A DNA stretch of 64,000 nucleotides from Wolbachia endosymbiont (group A) of Pogonocherus hispidulus (GTDB taxonomy: Bacteria; Pseudomonadota; Alphaproteobacteria; Rickettsiales; Anaplasmataceae), in contig NZ_OZ034750.1 in assembly GCF_964028195.1 (NCBI RefSeq), positions 868,001 to 932,000 on the forward strand, read 5' to 3'. Each line of letters begins with the position of its first letter. The stretch's first letter is position 1. A program made the translations under genes and the position numbers. The notes under the pieces are model-generated. The model searched no databases. It was not told where the DNA came from and saw nothing but the letters and a program-made list of their open reading frames with translations. This document shows positions 47,924 to 57,950 of the stretch, one piece after another.

Positions 47924-49773
47924 GTGCGCCGTAGAAACACGGAAAGTGTTGAAGCTGTGCAGTAGATGAGGGAGGGCCCCTCGGAGCCGGTTTGCAAGAG
48001 CAGGCTTCAAACAGCCATAAGCTGCTTTGGTAAAGAGCTAAGGTAGTGAGCGTTATGGAAAAGGCACAATTATGTGTCATGTATGAAATAGAGAGACGAA
48101 CGCAAGTGAACCACTGATGAAGTGTCGAAAGCGTAGAGACGACGTCAAAACCAGGGGGTAGTCGTTAACCTGGGATGAATCTACAGGGAGCTTGTTTACT
48201 GGGTAGGTGGCGTCCGGCATAAAAGTGGCGTGAATCTATTTTAGGCTATTGCATGGAACTACGGGAACCTGTCGTTTCGATGAAAAGGGAGAAGTCCAAA
48301 GAGCTGATCTCTGAGGATGAGAGTACCGATGCGAAAAACAGGGGCGGATTAGCTCGTAGTAGCGAAGAAGTTTCTGTAATGGAAATGGAGTGAAGGGGCT
48401 AAGTTATTTAGTTTTAATTATTTATCAACCGAAAGGGAGGAGTTAATGAATGAAACAAAGTCTTTTGATATACCAAAGCAACTTATTTGGAGAGCTTATA
48501 AACAAGTATCGAAAAATAAAGGTGCAGCAGGTGTAGATGAGGTCTCGATAACAAAGTTTGAAGAAAATCTAAAGGATAATCTATACAAATTATGGAATCG
48601 GATGTCATCCGGAAGTTATTTTCCAGAGCCGGTAAAAGCTGTTGCGATACCAAAAGATACAGGAGGGCAAAGAATTTTATGTGTGCCTTCAGTATTCGAC
48701 AGGATAGCGCAAACAGCAGCTACAATGTATCTTGAGCCGTTAGTAGAACCGAAATTTCACGAAGATTCATATGGTTATAGACCAAATAAGTCTGCGCTGG
48801 ATGCGGTATACACAGCACGGAAGAGATGTTGGAAAAATGATTGGACGGTAGATCTTGATATATCTGGATTTTTCGACAATCTGGACCACGATTTAGCACT
48901 GCAGGCTATCAAGAAACACACAGACTGCAAATGGGTCATACTGTATGTTGAGAGGTGGATGAAAGCCCCCATTCAGCAAGCAGATGGCAGTAGGGTAACA
49001 AGGGATAAAGGAGTTCCGCAAGGAGGTTCAATAAGCCCAATCATTTCAAGCATATTTATGCACCATGCGTTTGATATGTGGATGAAACAAAATTATCCAA
49101 CAGTACCATTTGAAAGATATGTAGATGATGCGATAGTGCACTGCAGAACTAAAAGACAGGCAGGATTTATGAAAGTAATGATTGAAGAAAGATTGGCTAA
49201 GTGTAAATTGAAGTTACATCCTGAAAAGACACAGATTGTGTACAGTAAGGATGATGATAGAAAAGAACAATTTCCTAAACAAAGCTTTGATTTTCTAGGT
49301 TATACTTTTAGACCTAGAGTAGCAAAGAATAAGATGAGGAATTATTTCATCTCATTTCTACCTGCAATTAGTAACAAAGCCAAGAAGAAGATCAAGAAAA
49401 CCATAAAGTCATGGAGAATACATCGGATTACATGGACCACACTAGAGGAAATATCGAAGAAAATAGATCCAATAGTCAGAGGCTGGTTTCAGTACTATGG
49501 CAGGTTTTATAAATCAGAGATGTATCCATCTCTCAGAAATATAGAGAGATACCTCATAAGATGGGTCAGGACAAAATATAAGAAACTTCGTGATCACGGA
49601 AGACTAGCAAAGCAATTTCTAGGAAAAGTGAGAAAGAGGTCTCCAAGTATTTTCTATCATTGGACACTTGGGTTAGGATCAAAAGGCTAAATAATGGGAG
49701 CTGTATAAGCCGAGAGGTTTCCGTGCAGTTCTGCGAGAGACTGGTGGGGAAGTTCCGCCGGTCTACTCTCCTC
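47924..49773 (+). mobile_element. Group II intron with encoded maturase
   Basis: The 5' end is GTGCGCCGTAGAAAC, matching the GUGYG start. Domain V is visible at about 49697-49732 as GAGCTGTATAAGCC...TTCCGTGCAGTTC, a 34-base hairpin, followed by a domain VI stem GACTGGTGG / CCGCCGGTC with a bulged A near 49765. The 3' end lies within a few bases of 49773. The total length is about 1.85 kb. Domain I-IV sequence is duplicated, inverted, at 47016-47624. Confidence 0.85.
48446..49690 (+). CDS. Group II intron reverse transcriptase / maturase
   Basis: The 414-residue protein contains a reverse-transcriptase domain with AGVDEVSITKFEENL, the RT signatures GYRPNKSALDAV, DLDISGFFDNLDHDL, GVPQGGSISPIISSIF and the catalytic YVDDAIVHC near 222. 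A maturase (X) domain follows with FDFLGYTFRP and the late RGWFQYYGRF. There is no HNH endonuclease domain at the end, so mobility would rely on replication-coupled insertion. A GGGAGGAG ribosome binding site precedes the ATG. Confidence 0.95.
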   Translation: MNETKSFDIPKQLIWRAYKQVSKNKGAAGVDEVSITKFEENLKDNLYKLWNRMSSGSYFPEPVKAVAIPKDTGGQRILCVPSVFDRIAQTAATMYLEPLVEPKFHEDSYGYRPNKSALDAVYTARKRCWKNDWTVDLDISGFFDNLDHDLALQAIKKHTDCKWVILYVERWMKAPIQQADGSRVTRDKGVPQGGSISPIISSIFMHHAFDMWMKQNYPTVPFERYVDDAIVHCRTKRQAGFMKVMIEERLAKCKLKLHPEKTQIVYSKDDDRKEQFPKQSFDFLGYTFRPRVAKNKMRNYFISFLPAISNKAKKKIKKTIKSWRIHRITWTTLEEISKKIDPIVRGWFQYYGRFYKSEMYPSLRNIERYLIRWVRTKYKKLRDHGRLAKQFLGKVRKRSPSIFYHWTLGLGSKG

Positions 49774-49823
49774 ATTCTTGACCCCTATATTGCAACGTTC
49801 GTACAGTTGTGAGCGGGTGACCA

Positions 49824-50930
49824 CTAGTCCACAAGCATAACACGCTCACGAAACTTTAATGCGATAGCTTGATTTCTACTGAAAGACAGCATTATGCCAA
49901 GTGCGATGCTCGAAGATAAAAGAGAAGAACCACCATAGCTAAGTAGTGGTAGGGTTATGCCGGTGGTTGGAAAAACACTCAATGTTACCCCTATGTTTAT
50001 TATGAATTGTGTGATGAATTGAATTGAGATACCGAGAATCACCAATAGATTGAATAATTCATTTTCTCTATATGCAACGTAAAGCAAGCGGGCGGAAATG
50101 ATGCCAAATAACATCAATGTGGCTAAGCACGTAATCAAACCAAATTCTTCTGCTAAAACAGAAAACACAAAATCTGTATGACAATCAGGAAGAGAGGTTT
50201 TTACGCTACCTTCACCAGGTCCAACTCCAGTTAATTGACCTCTTTTGAATGCTTCTAATGATTTTGTGACTTGAAAGTTATCGCGTTGCGTAAAAAAGAC
50301 AAAATTGTAAATCCTTTGCTTTATATGTGGGAGGCATAAGTAAGCTATTGTAGTTCCAGTTGTGGCCATTCCTATTATGCATAGAAAGTATAAAAGTGGT
50401 ATACATGCAATAAACATTTGACCAATAAAAGAATATGTTAAAAGCATGGACATACTGAAATCAGGTTGCAAAAGTAACAACACAAAAACTAACAGAAATA
50501 TTATGATTGATATGTGCATTTTAAACTTCATTCCGCTGGCTAAGATACTAGCTATAACAACAGAAAAAAATGGCCTTACGAACTCAGATGGTTGAACTGA
50601 AATTTTGACAATATGTAACCATCGTTTCGCACCTTTTACCTCTATACCAAGTATTATCGCAGCTGCCACTAAAATAGTAAATAAAATGAAACCTGCGAAT
50701 GAGAGGTTAAGTATAGTTCTTGTGTTGAGAAAAGAAAATGTCACCAGGGTAATTAGTGACAGGACTATATAAATTGTATGGCGCCGTATAAAATAATCTT
50801 GTGGTAAAGAAAGACGCTGCGCAATTACAGGGCTTGCTGAATAAACAAGAATGAAGCTTATAGTGAGCAAAAAAAACACTGGAAGGATGAGATAATAATC
50901 CAGCGTTCTATACCAGAATTTAATATTCAT
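49824..50930 (-). CDS. ftsW: SEDS-family cell division protein FtsW
   Basis: FtsW polymerises peptidoglycan glycan strands at the septum. The 368-residue protein has ten membrane segments and the family phrases [36 protein letters not shown] near 100, [10 protein letters not shown] near 155, and [15 protein letters not shown] near 240. The late [21 protein letters not shown] is characteristic. It starts in a 4-base ATGA overlap with ubiE. Wolbachia has minimal peptidoglycan but keeps lipid II genes (dapB and glmU here). Confidence 0.95.
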   Translation of the reverse strand: MNIKFWYRTLDYYLILPVFFLLTISFILVYSASPVIAQRLSLPQDYFIRRHTIYIVLSLITLVTFSFLNTRTILNLSFAGFILFTILVAAAIILGIEVKGAKRWLHIVKISVQPSEFVRPFFSVVIASILASGMKFKMHISIIIFLLVFVLLLLQPDFSMSMLLTYSFIGQMFIACIPLLYFLCIIGMATTGTTIAYLCLPHIKQRIYNFVFFTQRDNFQVTKSLEAFKRGQLTGVGPGEGSVKTSLPDCHTDFVFSVLAEEFGLITCLATLMLFGIISARLLYVAYRENELFNLLVILGISIQFITQFIINIGVTLSVFPTTGITLPLLSYGGSSLLSSSIALGIMLSFSRNQAIALKFRERVMLVD

Positions 50931-51643
50931 TTTGTTCCAATGTGTAATGCCACTATTCCATAGCTCATATTATGAAACTCAACATTCTTAAAGCCTACCT
51001 CTTCAATTTCCATTTTAAAATCATTCTGAGTTGGAAACTCTCTAATGCTCTTCACTAAATATTCATAAGAACTCTTGTCTTTAGCAACTATGCTGCCAAT
51101 TTTAGGAATTACTTTAAATGAATATAAGTCATAAAGTTTGGTAAATATCTCATTTTGATAGTGCATAGGGGCAAATTCTAAGCAGATAAATTTCCCATGT
51201 GGTTTTAATACCCTGTGCGCCTCATTTAAAGCCTTCTTGCGGTCAGAAACGTTTCGAATGCCAAAAGCTATTGTGCAATAATCAAATTCGGAGTCTTCAA
51301 ATGGTAAACTTTCTGCATTCGCACATACCCAATCAAAATTAATTTGGTTTGAATTTATAGCTTTATCACGTCCTCTGCTTAGCATATTTTGATTTATGTC
51401 ACATACTGTAACCTTAGCACTTGGCTCTTTTCTTACTATTCTTATTGCTATATCTCCAGTTCCTCCAGCAACATCTAAAACCTTAGAGTTTTTTGTAAAA
51501 TGCACACTATTTACCATCTTATCTTTCCATAATCTGTGCATTCCGAGGCTCATTATATCATTCATGGTGTCGTAGCGACTTGCCACGGAATCGAATACCT
51601 CTTTAACTAATTGTGATTTCTTCTCGATTTTTATAGTAGACAT
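50927..51643 (-). CDS. ubiE: Demethylmenaquinone / 2-methoxy-6-polyprenyl-benzoquinol methyltransferase
   Basis: UbiE is a SAM-dependent C-methyltransferase of quinone synthesis. The 238-residue protein has [25 protein letters not shown] near residue 15, the SAM loop [14 protein letters not shown] near 55, and the motif [25 protein letters not shown] near 115, all family hallmarks. It overlaps ftsW by 4 bases. Confidence 0.97.
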   Translation of the reverse strand: MSTIKIEKKSQLVKEVFDSVASRYDTMNDIMSLGMHRLWKDKMVNSVHFTKNSKVLDVAGGTGDIAIRIVRKEPSAKVTVCDINQNMLSRGRDKAINSNQINFDWVCANAESLPFEDSEFDYCTIAFGIRNVSDRKKALNEAHRVLKPHGKFICLEFAPMHYQNEIFTKLYDLYSFKVIPKIGSIVAKDKSSYEYLVKSIREFPTQNDFKMEIEEVGFKNVEFHNMSYGIVALHIGTK

Positions 51644-51681
51644 TACGTAAAGTCGCTCAACTCCTTTATAATTAGTAAAAA

Positions 51682-52560
51682 TTAATTTGAATTAACATAA
51701 CGACAGGCCTTGAGCCTGTTAAAATCTTCTTCAGCGTGGTATGATGACCGAGTTAGTGGGCTTGATGCAACCACTAAGAAACCTTTGGAGTAAGCAACGT
51801 ATTTATAATGCTCAAATTCCTCTGGGGTAACATACCTATCAAGTTTTGCATGTTTTGGAGTTGGTTGTAGATATTGACCAATTGTAATAAAATCAACCTC
51901 AGCACTGCGCAAATCGTCCATAACTTGAAGTATTTCCTCTTTTGTTTCTCCAAGACCAACCATAAGCCCTGACTTTGTGAAAACTTTAGGATTAATCTGC
52001 TTTACCATCTTCAACAAATATAGTGAATGAAAATAGCGAGCTCGTGGTCTTATTTTTGCATACAATCTCGGCACTGTTTCAATATTGTGGTTATAGACAT
52101 CAGGTGATGCAACAGCAATTGCTTCAAATGCTCCTTTCTTATTTAAAAAATCAGGAGTTAAAATCTCTATTGTTGTTTCTGAAGTTATCTTTCTAATTTC
52201 TTCTATGCACTGTATAAACTGATTTGCGCCACCATCTGGTAAATCATCACGATCAACAGAAGTAATGACAACATGTTTTAAGTTTAACTTTTTTATCGCT
52301 TTTGCTAAATTTTCTGGTTCATGAGGGTCTAGTTTATCAGGAATGCCAGTTGCAACGTTGCAAAATGCACAAGCACGAGTGCAAACAGAACCAAGAATCA
52401 TCACAGTAGCATGACGTTTATTCCAACATTCACCAATATTTGGACATGCAGCTTCTTCACATACCGTATGTAAGTTATGCAGTTTAACGATGTTTAAAGT
52501 TTCATTGAATACTTCACCGGTCGGAGCTTTTGCTCTGAGCCATTGAGGTTTGCTATGCAT
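51682..52560 (-). CDS. lipA: Lipoyl synthase
   Basis: LipA inserts two sulfurs into octanoyl groups on E2 subunits and the H protein. The 292-residue radical-SAM protein has the auxiliary cluster [12 protein letters not shown] near residue 35 and the radical-SAM CxxxCxxC as CTRACAFC near 60, then [15 protein letters not shown]. The C-terminal RSSYHAEE supplies the serine ligand of the auxiliary cluster. It overlaps rpmB by 8 bases. Confidence 0.98.
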   Translation of the reverse strand: MHSKPQWLRAKAPTGEVFNETLNIVKLHNLHTVCEEAACPNIGECWNKRHATVMILGSVCTRACAFCNVATGIPDKLDPHEPENLAKAIKKLNLKHVVITSVDRDDLPDGGANQFIQCIEEIRKITSETTIEILTPDFLNKKGAFEAIAVASPDVYNHNIETVPRLYAKIRPRARYFHSLYLLKMVKQINPKVFTKSGLMVGLGETKEEILQVMDDLRSAEVDFITIGQYLQPTPKHAKLDRYVTPEEFEHYKYVAYSKGFLVVASSPLTRSSYHAEEDFNRLKACRYVNSN

Positions 52561-52867
52561 CTGAAACGGCTAACTCTACCTCTTGCTTTACTAAAACTTT
52601 TTTCAACCTTCTTTTTATCTTCTGCGCTTTCTCACTTAGTTTAATCGTTCTTGTGTTGAGCAAAAAAGCATCTAAATCACCTTTGTAATCTATAGTTCTC
52701 AAAGTTCTTGTTGCCACACGAAATCTAAACTTTTTATTCAATAGATCACTTGTTAACGTAACCTTATGTAAATTTAAAAGAAAGGTACGCTTTGTTTTAC
52801 GATTCGAATGTGATACCTTATTACCAAAAGATTTTTTTCTATTTGTTAATTCACAAACTCTACTCAC
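52553..52867 (-). CDS. rpmB: 50S ribosomal protein L28
   Basis: The 104-residue protein starts [26 protein letters not shown], the L28 signature, and contains [22 protein letters not shown]. Its end overlaps the lipA start, so the two are linked in translation. Confidence 0.97.
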   Translation of the reverse strand: MSRVCELTNRKKSFGNKVSHSNRKTKRTFLLNLHKVTLTSDLLNKKFRFRVATRTLRTIDYKGDLDAFLLNTRTIKLSEKAQKIKRRLKKVLVKQEVELAVSDA

Positions 52868-52904
52868 TTCAATATACCAAATTATTCTATGTACTTAGAT
52901 TACC

Positions 52905-53246
52905 TTATATAGTCAAATAGTCAATACTCTCTTGCTTAATTTTTATACCATATACTGCTTTATAGCCAAAAAATATCGTAATTTTTTCTATTATAAGAGA
53001 AATCATATGCTGAATTTCTAATGCTTTACTGCCATTTGTTACTACCAGATGCAATACACCCGAATTTATATTCTGTGCATATGAGATCTTTTTCGGTTTT
53101 GTACACTCTGCTATTTCTTTCCCTACTATATTTCGCCAGTTTAAAATCAGACGTATTTCATTTTTGCTAATCTTATTTTTCATGCATTTTAATGCGTAAT
53201 TTTCAATTATAGACTTTAATTTTTTTGGACCGCTACGTTTGAGCAT
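52905..53246 (-). CDS. DUF721 / DciA-like protein
   Basis: The 113-residue protein has the DUF721 arrangement: a basic N-terminal helix, a central WRNIVGKEIAECTKPKKIS, then a strand GVLHLVVTNGSKALEIQHM and a final IIEKITIFFGYKAVYGIKI. DciA proteins with this domain help load the replicative helicase. The match is by pattern only. It lies 37 bases upstream of rpmB on the same strand. Confidence 0.8.
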   Translation of the reverse strand: MLKRSGPKKLKSIIENYALKCMKNKISKNEIRLILNWRNIVGKEIAECTKPKKISYAQNINSGVLHLVVTNGSKALEIQHMISLIIEKITIFFGYKAVYGIKIKQESIDYLTI

Positions 53247-53657
53247 TTTTCTGTTTTGTTTCTAGTATAACTAAATAAGTAAGGTTTACTACTACATTGG
53301 ATTTCCTCAGTGCCAAATCCAAGTAGCTAACACTGGGATGACAACCTTCTAACTACTTTACAAACCTCTAGCCTCACACCATAAAAGCAGTATTTTTATG
53401 TAACAATCTACCTTAATGTAGCACTTGTTAAGTAAGTCGTTCCATTCAAAAATTTTTGTTTTGCCTCATAATTAACCTTCTAGCTGTTTTAATTGTAATT
53501 AGTTAAATTATTATTAACCTGAGTGAATTTTAAATTAGATTTAAAAAGTACAGTATTGTCTAAAATGAATGATATACGGTGTCCGAATTTTAGACTCCTT
53601 CTTTTTTGTTGTCATCCCAGCTGGGATCCATTTTTCTTTTTTTTCTGGATTCCAGCG
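53247..53657. repeat. Gene-free spacer with palindromic repeat halves before the IS903-type element
   Basis: Most of this 411-bp stretch is plain AT-rich sequence. Palindromic modules occur at about 53300-53345 and 53605-53657 (TGGGATCCATTTTTC, then TTCTGGATTCCAGCG). The last nine bases ATTCCAGCG are the IS target duplication. Confidence 0.75.
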
Positions 53658-54744
53658 GGCTTTGTTGCATAGCAACCGAAAAAATCTGGTGGCTACTGAC
53701 AAAATTCATTATAAATAACCATTTAACTGTTGAAGAAAAAATATGCCACAGAAAATGAAAGTCAGTAACCAAAACGAATATAACAAATTCCTTGAAAAAA
53801 GGGGAAATATTTTTCGTTACATCGATGAAGCTATCGAAAATTGGTATGAAAATAGTCCAAAAATGCAGGGCGGCAACTATATTTACAGTGATAAAGTCGT
53901 AATTTTGGTGCATATAATTGTCAATCTTTTTAGAATTGGTTTAAGACAAACGGTGGGGTTTATAAAAGGATATCTGCAACAAATAGGAAAAAATTTGGCA
54001 GTTATCAGCTATTCACAAGCATCAAGAAGGTTTAAAAAACTTAATATTAAGATAAATGATTGCAGGGTTGATAAAAGCAACATGGAAAATATTAAAATTA
54101 TCATAGATAGCACAAGTATCAGCATTTACAGTAACACTCCTGGCCACAGTAAGGAAAACAGTGCAGATAGAAAGTACCGAAGCTACGAGCAAGTAAGAAA
54201 GTTACATGTTATGTTAAGTGTGAATAGTAAAAAAGCTATAGCTGCAAGATACAGTAATGGCGTCTACTCTGACCACTATGGAGCTTGCGATTTGCTTGAA
54301 GAAGTTAATTTTCAGCACAAAATAAAAGCATTATATGCAGATAGGGCATACGATAGGCACAAACTTTATAAATTGTGTAAGAAATACGATATAAAGACAA
54401 AAGTTCTACCAAAAAAGGATGCAGCAGAACATTCAAAAATAGATTATATGTCTGACAGAAATGCTGCTATTAGGTTAATAAAATTATATGGACAAGATGG
54501 TGTAAAAGAGTGGAAAAAGGAAGCAATTTATGGAAAGAGATCTTACATAGAAGGATTTTTCTCAAGGTTGAAGCAAGTATTTGGATTTAGCTTTAGGAAT
54601 AAATCTGAAGTAAATCGTGAAAAAGAATTACTAATTAAGTGCTATTTGCTCAACAAATTCACTGATATTGGTATGGCTAAATTTGAAATCATTACATAAA
54701 TTTGTCGTAAACCATCACTGCTTAAGGTGCTATGCAACAAAGCC
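53658..54744 (+). mobile_element. IS5-family, IS903-group insertion sequence (intact)
   Basis: The 1087-bp element has perfect 17-bp inverted ends GGCTTTGTTGCATAGCA at 53658 and its inverse ending at 54744. Nine bases ATTCCAGCG are duplicated on both sides (53649-53657 and 54745-54753). Joining the flanks restores GGATTCCAGCGTCACGCGCT, the core of the interspersed palindrome. Confidence 0.95.
53743..54699 (+). CDS. IS903-group transposase
   Basis: The 318-residue protein has a helical N-terminus, the IS903-like segment YSDKVVILVHIIVNLFRIGLRQTVGFIK written here in part as RIGLRQTVGFIKGYLQQIG, then YSQASRRFKKLNI. The DDE residues lie in IIDSTSISIY (about 125), LYADRAYDRHKLY (about 205) and YGKRSYIEGFFSRLKQVFG (about 270). 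No frameshift is seen, so it may be active; terminal repeats and target duplication are clean. Confidence 0.93.
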   Translation: MPQKMKVSNQNEYNKFLEKRGNIFRYIDEAIENWYENSPKMQGGNYIYSDKVVILVHIIVNLFRIGLRQTVGFIKGYLQQIGKNLAVISYSQASRRFKKLNIKINDCRVDKSNMENIKIIIDSTSISIYSNTPGHSKENSADRKYRSYEQVRKLHVMLSVNSKKAIAARYSNGVYSDHYGACDLLEEVNFQHKIKALYADRAYDRHKLYKLCKKYDIKTKVLPKKDAAEHSKIDYMSDRNAAIRLIKLYGQDGVKEWKKEAIYGKRSYIEGFFSRLKQVFGFSFRNKSEVNREKELLIKCYLLNKFTDIGMAKFEIIT

Positions 54745-54794
54745 ATTCCAGCGTCACGCGCTAACTTTTAATAGCGATAGTTATTTCTTATTTG

Positions 54795-54989
54795 TTAAGA
54801 TCTTTCCTCAATCCAAGCTGCTTGAATGGCTTCGAGTATTTTCTCGTTACAGCGTTTTTCATCATCATCAAATTCCTCTAAACTCAAGACCTTTTTTTTA
54901 AGCTCAGTGAATCTGATACTAATTATATTCTCATCTGAAAATTTTTCCTCCAGAGCTTCTACAATATCTTCTATATCAAGCCATTTCAT
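54795..54989 (-). CDS. iscX: Fe-S cluster assembly adaptor IscX
   Basis: The 64-residue acidic protein matches IscX (YfhJ): MKWLDIEDIVEALEEKF, then IRFTELKKKVLSLEEFDDDE and CNEKILEAIQAAWIEE. IscX binds the cysteine desulfurase IscS and modulates iron-sulfur assembly. It lies alone between the IS903-type element and tRNA-Leu. Confidence 0.92.
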   Translation of the reverse strand: MKWLDIEDIVEALEEKFSDENIISIRFTELKKKVLSLEEFDDDEKRCNEKILEAIQAAWIEERS

Positions 54990-55019
54990 ACTTTTTTGTA
55001 TTTATCTGCTAAGTTAAAT

Positions 55020-55106
55020 TGGTGCCCATGGGGAGACTTGAACTCCCAAGGTCGCAAAACCCACGGATTTTAAGTCCGCTGCGTCTACCGATTCCGCCAC
55101 ATGGGC
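55020..55106 (-). tRNA. tRNA-Leu (TAA)
   Basis: On the minus strand the gene begins GCCCATGTGGCGGAATCGG and ends CATGGGCACCA, so the acceptor stem GCCCATG/CATGGGC and encoded CCA are complete. The anticodon loop CTTAAAA gives TAA. The extra arm between anticodon and T stems is long, as in class II tRNAs. It lies between rpsD and iscX. Confidence 0.97.
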
Positions 55107-55115
55107 TTTTTTTAC

Positions 55116-55730
55116 CTATCTAGAGTAAAACTCTACTACTAAATTGACTTCCATGTCCGCTGAATAAGGAACCTCAGAATATTGAGGCGACCTCAAATAT
55201 TTCACTGAATGCTCTTTACTATCTGTCTCCAAATAATCCGGAGCCTTGCGCTCTTGTTTTTGTTCAGCCTCTACTACTACAGGGATTTTTGCTGCCCTTT
55301 CTCTTATTTTTATTATATCACCTGGTTTCACTCGATAACTTGATATGTTAACCACCTTATCATTAACTGTAACGTGCTTATGAGATATGAGCTGCTTCGC
55401 TGCATAAATTGTTGGCACAAGACTAGAGTGGTATAAAACAGAACTTAATCTCGATTCTAAGATACCGATAAAATTATCAGCCGTATAACCCTTTCTGTTA
55501 TAAGCATCTAAAAATGTACGTCTGAGCTGCTTACTTGAAATCGCATAGTAAAACTTAAATTTCTTATGCGCAGCAAACTGCTTACCAAAGTCGGATAACT
55601 TCTTGAATCCAAGAATACCATGTTGACCAGGAGGGTATTTCCTTTTGTTTACTGGGTCTTTAGCTCTACCCCATAAATTTACACCAAGTCTACGGCTAAT
55701 CCTATACTTTCTAGTGATAACAGTTGTCAT
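55116..55730 (-). CDS. rpsD: 30S ribosomal protein S4
   Basis: S4 starts 16S rRNA folding at the 30S subunit. I take the ATG at 55730 ([16 protein letters not shown]), which gives 204 residues, the normal length; an upstream frame to 55787 would add 19 residues without homology to S4. The S4 RNA-binding domain is seen as [34 protein letters not shown]. The conserved KYPPGQHG is present near residue 40. Confidence 0.97.
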   Translation of the reverse strand: MTTVITRKYRISRRLGVNLWGRAKDPVNKRKYPPGQHGILGFKKLSDFGKQFAAHKKFKFYYAISSKQLRRTFLDAYNRKGYTADNFIGILESRLSSVLYHSSLVPTIYAAKQLISHKHVTVNDKVVNISSYRVKPGDIIKIRERAAKIPVVVEAEQKQERKAPDYLETDSKEHSVKYLRSPQYSEVPYSADMEVNLVVEFYSR

Positions 55731-55835
55731 ATAAAAACTCTCACGATTCAACTCTAGATTATTAAGGATTTTAGCACTCAGTGTCAACTTGTTTTTGCTG
55801 GTATAATCTTTTATACTTCATTTTTAAGTTTTTCT

Positions 55836-57908
55836 ATGAATCATCTACCTTTGGAATCTATGGCAAACGCCATCCGTTTTTTATCAATTGATGCAGTACA
55901 AAAAGCAAACTCTGGACACCCAGGTATGCCACTTGGCATGGCAGATGTTGCAACTGTCTTGTTTGCTAAATATCTGAATCATAATCCTGATGATTCTAAA
56001 TGGTTCAATAGAGATCGCTTTGTTTTATCAAACGGTCATGGGTCAATGTTACTATATTCAATATTATATTTGACAGGTTATATTAGCATAGATGAGCTAA
56101 AAAACTTCAGGCAAATGGGATCCAAGACCCCAGGTCATCCAGAGTTTGGCTTGACTTCCGGGGTAGAGGCAACGACAGGCCCGCTCGGTAAGGGGTTTGC
56201 CGCTGCTGTTGGCATGGCACTTGCTGAATCGATTCTTAAAGAACAATTTGGAGATAGCTTAATTAATCACTACACTTACGTGATGCTAGGGGATGGCTGT
56301 CTTATGGAAGGAATAAGCCATGAAGCAGCATCACTTGCTGGACATCTTAAATTGAATAAATTAATAGCCCTTTTTGATGATAATGATATCTCTATAGATG
56401 GCGCTACTTGCCTTTCCTGTTCTGATGATGTAGAGAAACGCTTCTTAGCGTATGGATGGAATGTTGACAAAATTGATGGCCATGATTTTGATGCCATATC
56501 CCTTGCAATAGAGCAAGCAAAAAAGTCTGATAAACCTACAATGATCTGCTGCAAAACCATTATCGGAAAATTTTCAAGTCGTGCTAGCACATCCTCTGCT
56601 CACAGTGGTGCTTTTTCGGAGGAAGACATCAAACAGATGAGAAAAAAATTGAATTGGAACTACGAGCCATTTCATGTGCCAGAAGATGTGAAAAATGCCT
56701 GGAAGAAAACTGTTGAGAGAGCAAAACAAAACTACACGATGTCATTCCAGCGCGTGACGCTGGAATCCAGGAAAGAAGAAAAAGAATGGATCCCAGTGTC
56801 AAGCACTGGGATGACAAGAGAGAGTACTGGGATGACAAAGAGTGGGACTGGGATGACAGAGGAGTTTCAAAGAAGACTCAATAAGCGTTTGCCGGATAAT
56901 ATCGCTGGTGTTTTAGCTGACCTGAAGAAACAAATATGTGAGCTAATGCCAAACGAAGCTACACGTTCTTCTTTCGGCATGGTAATGGAACTTTTAACAC
57001 AACATATGCCGGAATTAATCGGCGGTTCTGCTGATCTTACTGGGTCAAATTGCACTAAATATAAGCACATGCAGGTAATAGATAGCAATAATTATAATGG
57101 CTCTTATGTCCACTATGGAGTGAGAGAACACGCTATGGCAGCATGTATGAATGGTATGGCACTTCACGGCGCGATTCTTCCTTATGGTGGCACTTTTTTG
57201 GTATTTTCCGACTACTGTCGTCCTGCTATACGTCTTTCAGCTCTGATGAAACAGCAGGTTATGTATGTCATGACTCACGACTCAATTGGAGTGGGAGAAG
57301 ATGGCCCAACTCACCAACCAATAGAGCATTTAGCTTCTTTGCGTGCTATACCAAATCTATATGTTTTTAGACCAGCCGATGCAGTTGAAACTCTGGAGTG
57401 TGTTAGCATTGCACTCGAAAAGAAAGAATCTCCAGCACTGTTTGCGCTCTCAAGGCAAAACGTAAGTTACATGCATTCTGATATCGATCAATCTGCTAAT
57501 CTATCGAAGTTTGGTGCATATATTTTGTGTGAATGTTCAAAAGAATTAAAAGTGACAATATTTGCTACCGGATCTGAAGTTGAAATTGCAGTTAAAGCAA
57601 GGGAGAAATTGCAGGAAAAAGGTATAGGTACAAGGGTTGTTTCTATGCCATGCTGGAGGCTTTTTGACGAGCAAAGTGATGAATATAAAGCGGCGATATT
57701 AAATAATGACAGCATTAAAGTTGCAATTGAAGCCGGAAGTGAAATGGGTTGGCATAAATACATAGGTTCAAACGGTATATTTATTGGCATGAAAAGCTTC
57801 GGAGAATCAGCACCTTATAAAGCACTCTATGAGCATTTTAATATCAGCGCTGATCATGTAGTAAAATGTGTGTGTGAATTTTATCATTCCACTGTATATA
57901 TTCAATAG
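55836..57908 (+). CDS. tkt: Transketolase with in-frame palindromic insertion
   Basis: Transketolase moves two-carbon units in the non-oxidative pentose phosphate pathway with thiamine diphosphate. The 690-residue protein has [18 protein letters not shown] near residue 28, the cofactor motif [16 protein letters not shown] near 155 with [12 protein letters not shown] style end ([14 protein letters not shown]), and the pyrimidine half with [19 protein letters not shown] near 490. Residues about 302-343 ([17 protein letters not shown]) are translated palindromic repeats in frame, in the linker between the first and second domain. The remaining enzyme appears complete. Confidence 0.96.
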   Translation: MNHLPLESMANAIRFLSIDAVQKANSGHPGMPLGMADVATVLFAKYLNHNPDDSKWFNRDRFVLSNGHGSMLLYSILYLTGYISIDELKNFRQMGSKTPGHPEFGLTSGVEATTGPLGKGFAAAVGMALAESILKEQFGDSLINHYTYVMLGDGCLMEGISHEAASLAGHLKLNKLIALFDDNDISIDGATCLSCSDDVEKRFLAYGWNVDKIDGHDFDAISLAIEQAKKSDKPTMICCKTIIGKFSSRASTSSAHSGAFSEEDIKQMRKKLNWNYEPFHVPEDVKNAWKKTVERAKQNYTMSFQRVTLESRKEEKEWIPVSSTGMTRESTGMTKSGTGMTEEFQRRLNKRLPDNIAGVLADLKKQICELMPNEATRSSFGMVMELLTQHMPELIGGSADLTGSNCTKYKHMQVIDSNNYNGSYVHYGVREHAMAACMNGMALHGAILPYGGTFLVFSDYCRPAIRLSALMKQQVMYVMTHDSIGVGEDGPTHQPIEHLASLRAIPNLYVFRPADAVETLECVSIALEKKESPALFALSRQNVSYMHSDIDQSANLSKFGAYILCECSKELKVTIFATGSEVEIAVKAREKLQEKGIGTRVVSMPCWRLFDEQSDEYKAAILNNDSIKVAIEAGSEMGWHKYIGSNGIFIGMKSFGESAPYKALYEHFNISADHVVKCVCEFYHSTVYIQ
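56738..56864. repeat. Palindromic repeat block inside tkt
   Basis: TCATTCCAGCGCGTGACGCTGGAA and GGATCCCAGTGTCAAGCACTGGGAT are standard hairpin modules, followed by degraded GATGACA repeats (three copies of ACTGGGATGACA). They lie in the tkt frame and total about 125 bases. Confidence 0.9.
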
Positions 57909-57915
57909 AAACCAC

Positions 57916-57944
57916 TTGACAAACTCTGCCAGCCCCTTTATCAT
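57916..57944 (+). promoter_or_regulatory. Consensus sigma-70 promoter of repeated non-coding unit, copy 2
   Basis: TTGACA at 57916-57921 and TATCAT at 57939-57944 with a 17-base spacer, as at 21659. It lies 8 bases behind the tkt stop. Confidence 0.65.
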
Positions 57945-57950
57945 GATACT

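Noticed and set aside
47614..48080. Minus-strand open frames between the two introns
   Set aside because: They read through intron RNA domains and repeat sequence and match no protein; the plus-strand pseudogene explains part of the region.
53590..53913. Open frame antisense to the IS903-type transposase start
   Set aside because: It lies opposite the transposase, and the same shadow appears in the other copy at 5109-5402.
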